In this document: positions 6,504 through 11,502 of the stretch, in pieces
Position numbering within the stretch: the stretch's first letter is position 1
Layout: the number at the start of each line of letters is the position of its first letter
Origin: Aquisalimonas sp.
GTDB lineage: Bacteria > Pseudomonadota > Gammaproteobacteria > Nitrococcales > Aquisalimonadaceae
NCBI GenBank assembly: GCA_007133445.1
Contig: SLMR01000140.1
Coordinates: 1-11,502 of the forward strand
DNA length: 11,502 bases
Reading direction: 5' to 3'
Position numbers and translations under genes: made by a program
The notes under the pieces: model-generated
What the model saw: the letters and a program-made list of their open reading frames with translations, nothing else
The model's database searches: none
Told to the model about the DNA's origin: nothing

Positions 6504-6559
6504 AAGCGTCCGGCTGGTCGCGCAACCCGTTGCGAGACCCCGCCACTCAAGCTCTGGAT

Positions 6560-6586
6560 AAAAAAAGCCCCCTCGGGCGAGGGGGC
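6560..6586 (-). terminator. Strong intrinsic terminator of element B (also downstream of phaB)
   Basis: On the minus strand GCCCCCTC and GAGGGGGC pair over 8 bp around loop GCCC and are followed by seven T (6566-6560). It ends small RNA B and any phaB transcript reading through from 6786. Confidence 0.9.
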
Positions 6587-6725
6587 ATAAAGGGCGACTT
6601 GAGAGTCGCCTGGAGGAGAAGCAGACCGGCATCAATGAAACCGGCTATCCATGGGGACCAGCTACGCTGGCGTCAGGCTGGCCCCGGCGAGGCCTGACCC
6701 CAAGGGCCAAACCTCTATATTGCAC
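6560..6725 (-). ncRNA. Predicted small RNA B (sibling of the RNA at 6176-6398)
   Basis: A promoter directly after the phaB stop (6761-6732) predicts a start near 6725, and the terminator ends the RNA at 6560, giving about 166 nt. Over the 63-nt 3' core (6560-6622 against 6177-6239) the two copies differ at two bases only, both in hairpin loops. The internal stem GGCGACT/AGTCGCC (6610-6593) and the unpaired CTTCTCCTCCA (6621-6611) are identical in both. Upstream, a stem GGCCTC/GGGGCC matches the GGTCTC/GAGACC stem of copy A with a U-A to C-G swap. A CCGG/CCGG stem with flanking G-U pairs takes the place of the 8-bp stem in A. It could also be released as a 3'UTR fragment of phaB mRNA. The family is not recognised. 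Confidence 0.68.
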
Positions 6726-6731
6726 CGCATC

Positions 6732-6761
6732 ATTCTACTCCGGCCGCGGGCAACCGGTCAA
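6732..6761 (-). promoter_or_regulatory. Sigma70 promoter of small RNA B
   Basis: On the minus strand TTGACC (6761-6756) and TAGAAT (6737-6732) are 18 nt apart; each matches the consensus at five of six positions. It begins 25 nt after the phaB stop codon and has only element B downstream. Confidence 0.62.
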
Positions 6762-6785
6762 TCATCAACCCCGCGCAATCCGGCG

Positions 6786-7532
6786 TCAGAAGCTGGTGAA
6801 CAGCGCCCCGTTGACCGGGATGTTGGCACCATTGATGTACTCGGACTCGTCGGCGGCAAGGAAGGCCACGACACGGGCGATCTCGTCGGGGCGCCCCATC
6901 CGGCCGGCCGGCACCTGGGCCAGGATCTGCTCCTTGACCTCATCCGGGATCGCCGCCGTCATCGAGGTGTTGATGTAACCCGGAGAGACGGTGTTGGCGG
7001 TGATACCCTTGCGCGCCCCTTCTTTGGCCAGGGCCATGGTGAAACCGTGCAGCCCGGCCTTGGCGGCGGAATAGTTGGTCTGCCCGAACTGGCCGGTCTG
7101 ACCGTTCACCGAGGAGATATTGATGATGCGTCCGAAACCGCGGCTACGCATGCCGTCAATAACATTCCGGGTCACGTTGAAGGCACTGCTCAGGTTGACG
7201 TCGACCACGGCATCCCAGGCGTCCTTGTCCATCTTGTGGATGAATGCATCACGGGTGATGCCCGCCAGGTTCACCAGTACCTCCACCGGCCCGTATTGCG
7301 CTGCGACTCGCTCTGCCATGGTGGCGCACGCCTCGAAATTCGAGACATCGCACTCCACCCAGCCCACGTTGTAGCCCTCGGCCTGCAGGGACTCCTGCCA
7401 TTCGCGCACGTTTTCCTTGTCCGCGTTGATGCAGGTGCTGACCACCGTGTAGCCGATCGCGGCCAGATACTTGCAGACTTCGGTACCGATACCGCCATTA
7501 CCGCCCGTGACAAGCGCAACTCGATTCGTCAT
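6786..7532 (-). CDS. phaB: Acetoacetyl-CoA reductase (NADPH), short-chain dehydrogenase
   Basis: PhaB reduces acetoacetyl-CoA to (R)-3-hydroxybutyryl-CoA, the monomer used by PhaEC. The 248-residue protein has the normal family length. The nucleotide-binding motif TGGNGGIG is at 9-16, the NAG-type motif appears as NLAG at 88-91, and the catalytic set is S141, Y154 and K158 in NISSVNGQTGQFGQTNYSAAK. The stretch around 141-163 is close to the well-studied Ralstonia PhaB, which separates it from FabG paralogues. The ATG at 7532 is chosen because AGAGAGG lies 5 nt upstream; an in-frame ATG at 7649 would add 39 unrelated residues and overlap the promoter region. The gene is 289 nt from phaR, has its own promoter with an operator-like dyad, and is followed by small RNA B. 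Confidence 0.94.
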   Translation of the reverse strand: MTNRVALVTGGNGGIGTEVCKYLAAIGYTVVSTCINADKENVREWQESLQAEGYNVGWVECDVSNFEACATMAERVAAQYGPVEVLVNLAGITRDAFIHKMDKDAWDAVVDVNLSSAFNVTRNVIDGMRSRGFGRIINISSVNGQTGQFGQTNYSAAKAGLHGFTMALAKEGARKGITANTVSPGYINTSMTAAIPDEVKEQILAQVPAGRMGRPDEIARVVAFLAADESEYINGANIPVNGALFTSF

Positions 7533-7661
7533 TGGTGCCTCTCTTCGGTCATTCCGCCGGGACCACCGGCGCCGGAACCAGCCCCCGGTTTCCTGGAGGC
7601 CTTGCGCGCTGCCGGTCGCGGGGGATCGCGACGTTGTGCAACGCGTCATAACAGTGATTCG

Positions 7662-7690
7662 AGGATAGGGACAGGTGGATCACCTGTCAA
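7662..7690 (-). promoter_or_regulatory. phaB promoter with a perfect dyad in the spacer
   Basis: A perfect TTGACA (7690-7685) lies 17 nt from TATCCT (7667-7662), predicting a start near 7655 and a leader of about 120 nt. The dyad GACAGGTG/CACCTGTC with a 3-nt centre (7670-7688) overlaps the -35 and fills most of the spacer. A protein bound there would exclude RNA polymerase, so this is a likely repressor operator. Confidence 0.65.
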
Positions 7691-7698
7691 CTTCTAAC

Positions 7699-7714
7699 GT
7701 GACGAATCTGTCAC
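7699..7714. promoter_or_regulatory. Inverted repeat upstream of the phaB -35
   Basis: GTGAC (7699-7703) and GTCAC (7710-7714) flank six bases. The dyad centre is about 17 nt upstream of the -35 box, a place where activators often bind. The spacing differs from the CRP consensus. No regulator is assigned. Confidence 0.35.
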
Positions 7715-7821
7715 ATTTCGGCAAGGACGCCCGGCCACCCTGACGCAACCGGCTCCGGTCGCCAGCAGCAACCCGGCTACCGAAAAGGTGACACCGCCGC
7801 TGAAACGCGGGCTGGAGGCGG

Positions 7822-8370
7822 TCAGCGCTCCCGAGAGCCCGAGCTACCCTTGCGGCCCGACTCGCCACCGTCGGGCTGATCACTCTTGCTGCCCTTGCGC
7901 CTTCCCTGGTCAGCCCCGGCACCGTGCTGACCGTCCTCTTCCATGCCGCTCATACGTCGCCACACGGCCAGATTGCGCTCGGCAATCTGGGTCAGCATGG
8001 TCATCGGGTTGCTGTCCATGAAATCGCGGGTCTGCTCGCGGAACGCACGCTGCTGCTCCGCCCACATGTCCATGCTCTTCTCGAGGTAGTCGGTGAGCAG
8101 GTTCTGCATGTTGCCGCCGTAGGAGCGGATGATCTGGGCCAGCAGCTCACTACTGAATATGGGTTCGCCGCCCTCTTCCTCTTCGCTGATGATCTGCAGG
8201 AGGATGGTGCGCGTAAGGTCGTCCCGGCTCTTGGCATCCACCACCTGGAAGTCCACCCCGTCGAGCACCAGACGCTTGACGTCTGCCAGAGTGATGTAGC
8301 TGCTGATCGCCGTGTCGTACAGGCGACGGTTCGGATACTTCTTGATGATGCGAACGTCGTCGTTGCTCAT
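7822..8370 (-). CDS. phaR: PhaR, PHA synthesis regulator
   Basis: PhaR binds both DNA and nascent PHB. It represses phasin and other pha genes until polymer titrates it away. The 182-residue protein starts with the hallmark N-terminal domain (PF07879): RIIKKYPNRRLYDT at 7-20, then SSYITLADVKRLV and the VVDAKSRDDLTRTILLQII stretch to about 61. A PHB-accumulation region follows, with FSSELLAQIIRSYGG at 72-86 and an amphipathic helix to about 140. The last 40 residues are a low-complexity Gly/Ser/Asp/Arg tail. The ATG at 8370 has AAGGA 11 nt upstream. It follows phaA by 57 nt in the same operon. It is not the PhaR subunit of class IV synthases, which is unrelated. Self-regulation through the operator at 7670-7688 is possible but not shown. 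Confidence 0.93.
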   Translation of the reverse strand: MSNDDVRIIKKYPNRRLYDTAISSYITLADVKRLVLDGVDFQVVDAKSRDDLTRTILLQIISEEEEGGEPIFSSELLAQIIRSYGGNMQNLLTDYLEKSMDMWAEQQRAFREQTRDFMDSNPMTMLTQIAERNLAVWRRMSGMEEDGQHGAGADQGRRKGSKSDQPDGGESGRKGSSGSRER

Positions 8371-8392
8371 TGTCTGGTCAGTCCTTGCGCTC

Positions 8393-8417
8393 GGCCGCGG
8401 GGCGAGCCCCCGCGGCC
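8393..8417 (-). promoter_or_regulatory. 10-bp perfect hairpin between phaA and phaR
   Basis: GGCCGCGGGG and CCCCGCGGCC pair perfectly around a 5-nt loop within the 57-nt intercistronic space. No T tract follows on either strand, so it is not a classical terminator. It ends 7 nt before the phaR ribosome site in the minus-strand mRNA. An mRNA-stability or differential-expression element is the likely role. Confidence 0.6.
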
Positions 8418-8427
8418 ATGGCTGATG

Positions 8428-9606
8428 TCAGCGGGAGACGGCCAGCGCCACCCCCTGACCACCGCCGATGCACAGGGTCGCCAGACCCTTGCTGACATCG
8501 CGGCGCTTCATTTCGTGCAACAAGGTTACCAGCACTCGACACCCGGACGCACCGATGGGATGCCCCAGGGCGATGGCACCGCCATTGACGTTGACCCGGT
8601 CCATGTCCCACTTGAGCTCCCGGGTGACCGCCAGGGCCTGCGCGGCGAACGCCTCGTTGGCCTCCACCAGGTCCAGATCACCAATATCCCAGCCGGCCCG
8701 CTGCAGGCAGCGCTGCGTCGCCGGCACCGGACCAGAGCCCATGATTGCCGGGTCGACACCGGCGCTGGCGTAGGCGCTGATCCGCGCCAGCGGCTCCAGC
8801 CCCAGCTCCCTGGCCTTGCTCGCCGACATCACCACGACCACCGCGGCGCCGTCGTTGATGCCCGAAGCGTTACCGGCCGTGACCGTCCCCTCCTTGTCGA
8901 AGGCCGGGCGCAGCTTGCCGAGGCCGTCTGCGGTGGTGCCCGCCTTGGGGTGCTCGTCGGTATCCACCACCACGGGGTCGCCCTTGCGCTGGGGAACCTC
9001 GATGGGAATGATCTGCTCCCGGAAATGCCCCGCCTCGATGGCCGCCACCGCCAGCTGCTGAGACCGGGCGGCGAACTCGTCCTGCTCCTGGCGAGAGATG
9101 TCGTACTTCTTCGCCAGATTCTCGGCGGTGACACCCATGTGGTACTGGTTGAAGGCGTCCCACAGCCCGTCGCGGATCATGGTGTCGTCCAGCTTCCAGT
9201 CGCCCATTCGCTGGCCGTTACGCGAGTTGGGCAGCACGTGGGGCGCCTGACTCATGCTCTCCTGGCCACCGGCGACCACAATCTCCGCATCTCCCAGGGC
9301 GATGGACTGGGCAGCCATGGAGACGGCCTTGAGGCCGCTGCCGCAGACCTTGTTGATGGTGATCGCCGGAACACGCTCGGGGATACCGGCATGAATCAAT
9401 GTCTGCCGCGCCGGATTCTGGCCCACACCGGCAGTCAGCACCTGGCCAAGGATGACCTCATCCACCTGCTCCGGGGAAACCCCGGCGCGCTCCAAGGTGC
9501 CACGGACCACCTGCGTCCCCAGCTGCACTGCCGTCAGACTCGACAGGGAGCCGCCGAAACCGCCAACGGCGCTACGGTGTGCCGCTACAATTACCGCCTC
9601 TTCCAT
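8428..9606 (-). CDS. phaA: Acetyl-CoA C-acetyltransferase (biosynthetic thiolase)
   Basis: PhaA condenses two acetyl-CoA to acetoacetyl-CoA, the entry step of PHB synthesis. The 392-residue protein has the standard thiolase length and residues: acyl-accepting C88 in [12 protein letters not shown]349 in [14 protein letters not shown], and C379 in TLCIGGGQG. The H-C spacing of 30 equals that of the Zoogloea enzyme. The N-terminal [20 protein letters not shown] is typical. The ATG at 9606 has GGAGG (9616-9612) 5 nt upstream; an in-frame ATG at 9651 lacks such support and adds 15 unrelated residues. It heads the phaA-phaR operon, 160 nt after pabB. Its ribosome site contains CCTGGAGG, complementary to the anti-SD segment of small RNAs A and B. 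A degradative thiolase is the alternative, made unlikely by the operon. Confidence 0.94.
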   Translation of the reverse strand: MEEAVIVAAHRSAVGGFGGSLSSLTAVQLGTQVVRGTLERAGVSPEQVDEVILGQVLTAGVGQNPARQTLIHAGIPERVPAITINKVCGSGLKAVSMAAQSIALGDAEIVVAGGQESMSQAPHVLPNSRNGQRMGDWKLDDTMIRDGLWDAFNQYHMGVTAENLAKKYDISRQEQDEFAARSQQLAVAAIEAGHFREQIIPIEVPQRKGDPVVVDTDEHPKAGTTADGLGKLRPAFDKEGTVTAGNASGINDGAAVVVVMSASKARELGLEPLARISAYASAGVDPAIMGSGPVPATQRCLQRAGWDIGDLDLVEANEAFAAQALAVTRELKWDMDRVNVNGGAIALGHPIGASGCRVLVTLLHEMKRRDVSKGLATLCIGGGQGVALAVSR

Positions 9607-9727
9607 GTTGACCTCCAGGACTCTGTTCTGTGACCCGGCGGGCGGTTCCACCCACCGCGACGTGCATGCAGATCAGCCGCAGGGCGCACCCTGACCCGGA
9701 CGTTGCCCACGGACGACCCTTGTCCCA

Positions 9728-9733
9728 GTATAC
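9728..9733 (-). promoter_or_regulatory. Candidate -10 of phaA
   Basis: TATACT on the minus strand matches the -10 consensus at five of six positions and lies within the 8-bp palindrome AGTATACT (9727-9734). The nearest TTGAGC lies 20 nt upstream, too far for an ideal -35. It is the best candidate between pabB and phaA. Confidence 0.3.
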
Positions 9734-9766
9734 TCGCAACCCGACGCGCTGAGGCTCAACCGCGGC

Positions 9767-11140
9767 TCATTCATGCCGCGAGCTTCCGGGAGAGGACACG
9801 AGCCGCAGGAACGCACGGGCCTTGTCGCGCGTTTCCTGGTACTCGGCTTCCTCATCGGAGTCCATCACCAGCCCGCCACCGGCCCGGTAGGTCATGACAC
9901 CATGGGCACAGGCCGCGGTGCGGATGGTGATGCTGGTATCCATGGCACCGTCATAGCCGATGTACCCGATGGCGCCGCAGTAAGGGCCGCGCCGACCCGG
10001 CTCCAGTTCCGCGATGATCTCCATGGCGCGCTTCTTCGGGGCGCCGGTAATCGAGCCGCCGGGGAAACAGGACCGTAACAGCGAGACTGCATCCTGGCCG
10101 GCACGCAGCCGGCCCTGCACCACGCTGACCAGGTGATGGACGCTGGCGAAGCTCTCCACGCCGAACAGTTCCGGCACATGCACGCTGCCGGTTCGGCAGA
10201 CCTTGCCCAGGTCGTTGCGTAGCAGGTCGACGATCATGACGTTCTCGGCCCGATCCTTGGGGCTGGCGGCAAGCTCCGTGGCCAGCCGCTCGTCCTCCGC
10301 CGGATCCGCCCCCCGCGGGCGCGTACCCTTGATGGGGCGGGTCTCGACCTGACCACCCCGCAGGGCCAGGAAGCGCTCCGGCGACAGGCTCAGGATCGCC
10401 CGGTCGTCAGGCAGGCCGAGCCAGGCGCCGTGGGGCACCGGGCTCCAGCGGCGCAGCCGCCGGTAGGCATCCCAGGGATCCCCGGAATAGCGGCAGCGGA
10501 AGGCGCGCGCCAGGTTTACCTGGTAGCAGTCACCATCCCGCAGGTACTGCCTCACGGCCCGGAACGCACGGCCGTAGCCCGCGCGGTCCGGCTCCTCGGA
10601 CAGCGGCCCGGCCCGGAACCGCGACGCCGCTGCCGGGGTTCCGCCCTGCAGGCGCCCGTGCAGCCGGGCCGCCGTCTCACTGCCACCCGGCTGCTCCACC
10701 AGCACCGCCCGCCGGTGGACGTGGTCCAGCACCACGGCGCAATCGTAAAAGCCCAGCCACAGATCCGGCATACCGTCACCGGGACGCGGGTCGACACCGC
10801 CCACGACTCCGGTGTGGCCGAGGTCGTAGCCGAAGTAGCCCAGCGCGCCACCGCTGAACGGCAAACCGTCCACCGCAGGCCGGGGCGGGCCAAGCAGGTC
10901 CCGGACCCATTGCCAGGGATCACCCTCGAGCGACTGCCAGGGTCCCTGGCCCCGGAACCAGGTGCACCCGTTCTCGTGGCAGAGGCTCCGCGCCGGCAGC
11001 GCGGCCATCACATCGAACCGCGCCTGGGGGTGGGGCGCGCCGCTGTCGAGCCAGACCGCGCCGGGCAGATCACGCAGGCGCTCGAACAGCACCACGGGGT
11101 CATCCGGATAGGGCAGTTCGTGCTGCGCCGGCCCCGTCAT
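9767..11140 (-). CDS. pabB: Aminodeoxychorismate synthase component I
   Basis: PabB aminates chorismate to 4-amino-4-deoxychorismate, using ammonia from PabA, for 4-aminobenzoate and folate synthesis. The 457-residue protein has the chorismate-binding fold in its C-terminal half. The motif PIKGTRPRG (269-277) holds catalytic K271, equivalent to K274 of E. coli PabB. Further hallmarks are YQVNLARAF (206-214), RAENVMIVDLLRNDLGKV (297-314), GGSITGAPKKRAME (361-374) and YCGAIGYIGYDGAMDTSITIRT (387-408). The PIKGT lysine marks it as PabB-like rather than anthranilate synthase TrpE. No aminodeoxychorismate lyase is fused at the C-terminus. The ATG at 11140 has GGGGAGGG 7 nt upstream; the reading frame stays open to 11458, but that extension is not protein-like. 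No pabA or pabC is adjacent. Confidence 0.94.
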   Translation of the reverse strand: MTGPAQHELPYPDDPVVLFERLRDLPGAVWLDSGAPHPQARFDVMAALPARSLCHENGCTWFRGQGPWQSLEGDPWQWVRDLLGPPRPAVDGLPFSGGALGYFGYDLGHTGVVGGVDPRPGDGMPDLWLGFYDCAVVLDHVHRRAVLVEQPGGSETAARLHGRLQGGTPAAASRFRAGPLSEEPDRAGYGRAFRAVRQYLRDGDCYQVNLARAFRCRYSGDPWDAYRRLRRWSPVPHGAWLGLPDDRAILSLSPERFLALRGGQVETRPIKGTRPRGADPAEDERLATELAASPKDRAENVMIVDLLRNDLGKVCRTGSVHVPELFGVESFASVHHLVSVVQGRLRAGQDAVSLLRSCFPGGSITGAPKKRAMEIIAELEPGRRGPYCGAIGYIGYDGAMDTSITIRTAACAHGVMTYRAGGGLVMDSDEEAEYQETRDKARAFLRLVSSPGSSRHE

Positions 11141-11413
11141 GCCGTCACCCTCCCCGCGCCCCGAGGGCAGACACTGACCCGGCATTTCCGGCGGATTGCA
11201 TGAGGTTGCAACATATCCCGGCTGTGTTTCATTCTGAGTGGTTGGAGATTTCTGCCGCTGGACCGGTAAACCGCCCATGGCAATGTGTGTCCGGCTGGCA
11301 ACAAGACAGCCCTGTCGGTATCGTGGCCGGTCAGGAACACGGCGGCCAGGAGATTGCGCGGGAAGGATAGACCAGGCCGCCCACCGAGAACAGAACCAGC
11401 GAGGATGGAGACC
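11141..11413. other. Divergent intergenic region between pabB and the fadD-like gene
   Basis: This 273-nt gap contains the dyad TTGCA/TGCAA around six bases (11196-11211), about 55 nt upstream of the pabB start. No promoter pair with two good hexamers at correct spacing was found on either strand, and no small gene with a ribosome site was seen. Confidence 0.6.
11196..11211. promoter_or_regulatory. TTGCA-N6-TGCAA inverted repeat, possible operator
   Basis: TTGCA (11196-11200) and TGCAA (11207-11211) form a perfect 5-bp dyad with centre TGAGGT. It lies in the divergent gap, where one regulator could affect both pabB and the fadD-like gene. It does not match the PsrA or FadR operator consensus as I know them. 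Confidence 0.35.
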
Positions 11414-11502
11414 ATGAACGAGACCACACAGAGCGCCGCTCAAGCCTACGACAGCCAACCCTGGCTCGCCGCGTACGGCGAGGGTGTCGACAAGGAGTTC
11501 CA
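11414..11502 (+). CDS. fadD: Probable long-chain fatty acid-CoA ligase, N-terminal fragment (cut by window edge)
   Basis: Only 29 complete codons are inside the window. After a short leader (MNETTQSAAQAYDS) comes QPWLAAYGEGVDKEF, which resembles the pattern near the N-terminus of many gammaproteobacterial FadD proteins (a W-L-x-x-Y core, then a proline- or glycine-containing turn). FadD activates fatty acids to acyl-CoA with ATP and would fit beside PHA metabolism. GAGG at 11401-11404 lies 9 nt before the ATG and GGAG at 11407-11410 lies 3 nt before it. The AMP-binding and catalytic motifs lie beyond the edge, so another AMP-dependent synthetase, such as an acetoacetyl-CoA synthetase, remains possible. 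Confidence 0.55.
   Translation, partial: MNETTQSAAQAYDSQPWLAAYGEGVDKEF

Larger units (their letters stand above)
6020..6785. other. 766-nt gap between phaC and phaB with two tandem RNA-like repeats
   Basis: No convincing protein gene lies between the convergent phaC and phaB genes. From left to right it holds a plus-strand promoter candidate (6107-6134), minus-strand RNA element A (6176-6398), a plus-strand intrinsic terminator (6354-6380), a minus-strand promoter (6405-6433), an AT-richer stretch with three inverted repeats (6443-6503), minus-strand RNA element B (6560-6725) and its promoter (6732-6761). About 155 nt just after phaC (6020-6106 and 6135-6175) show nothing recognisable. Confidence 0.8.

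Noticed and set aside
6390..6590. 66-codon plus-strand ORF between the two RNA elements
   Set aside because: No ribosome site, low-complexity product, and it overlaps the minus-strand promoter and the terminator of element B.
6229..6660. Plus-strand GGAGGAGAA in both copies as a ribosome site for a small peptide
   Set aside because: The next ATG is about 30 nt away in both copies, and the reading frames after it are unrelated in length and sequence.
6171..6730. The two repeats as a mobile element (MITE or IS ends)
   Set aside because: They are in the same orientation, lack terminal inverted repeats and obvious target duplications, and each ends in a functional-looking terminator with its own promoter.
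6651..7697. 348-codon plus-strand frame opposite phaB
   Set aside because: Antisense to phaB with its intact SDR motifs; it starts inside the predicted sRNA B and has no ribosome site.
7699..7714. CRP/FNR-type site upstream of phaB
   Set aside because: The half-sites GTGA and TCAC are eight bases apart, not the six of the CRP consensus, and the FNR pattern is absent.
7924..9633. 569-codon open frame on the plus strand across phaR and phaA
   Set aside because: It is the mirror of two well-supported genes, spans their intercistronic hairpin and shows no protein-like motif.
11141..11458. Extended pabB N-terminus up to 11458
   Set aside because: The extra residues are not protein-like and overlap the divergent fadD-like start; a strong ribosome site fixes the ATG at 11140.
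1..11502. CRISPR array, tRNA, rRNA, insertion sequence, prophage or defence genes
   Set aside because: No spaced short repeats, clover-leaf sequences, transposase or phage-like proteins were seen; the protein genes are all metabolic or housekeeping.

Overview
The window reads as chromosomal DNA of a GC-rich gammaproteobacterium. The first half keeps the dapA / gcvR-bcp / perM / bepA neighbourhood known from E. coli and relatives. The second half is a polyhydroxyalkanoate (PHA) locus with a two-subunit, class III-like synthase, an arrangement typical of purple sulfur and halophilic Chromatiales/Ectothiorhodospiraceae. The lineage is inferred from gene order and protein character only; no 16S or other marker is present.

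Layout. 1-159 (-): first 53 codons of dapA. 398-928 and 943-1419 (+): gcvR-like ACT-domain regulator and a Bcp-type peroxiredoxin in one operon. 1430-2557 (-): PerM/AI-2E family membrane protein, convergent with bcp. 2740-4185 (+): BepA-like periplasmic M48 metalloprotease with a C-terminal repeat domain. 4282-5034 and 5027-6019 (+): PhaE-like subunit and class III PhaC, overlapping by 8 nt. 6020-6785: a 766-nt stretch with no convincing protein gene. 6786-7532, 7822-8370 and 8428-9606 (-): phaB, phaR and phaA. 9767-11140 (-): pabB. 11414 to the end (+): first 29 codons of a fadD-like acyl-CoA synthetase.

How the genes work together. PhaA condenses two acetyl-CoA, PhaB reduces acetoacetyl-CoA to (R)-3-hydroxybutyryl-CoA, and PhaEC polymerises it; PhaR is the PHB-responsive DNA-binding regulator. 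The two arms converge on the 766-nt gap. phaB appears to have its own sigma70-type promoter, whose -35/-10 spacer is filled by a perfect inverted repeat, a natural repressor operator.

The most interesting part is the gap itself. It carries two homologous, tandem, minus-strand elements. Each has a good sigma70-type promoter upstream, several hairpins, an unpaired anti-Shine-Dalgarno stretch (CTTCTCCTCCA) and a strong intrinsic terminator. The 63-nt cores differ at only two positions, both in hairpin loops, and an upstream stem shows a compensatory U-A to C-G change. I read them as a pair of sibling small RNAs that I do not recognise from any named family. Their anti-SD segment can pair over 8 contiguous bases with the ribosome binding site of the neighbouring phaA. 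A plus-strand promoter and a plus-strand terminator flank the first copy, so that copy may be transcribed on both strands. These are readings by eye; no folding or database search was run.
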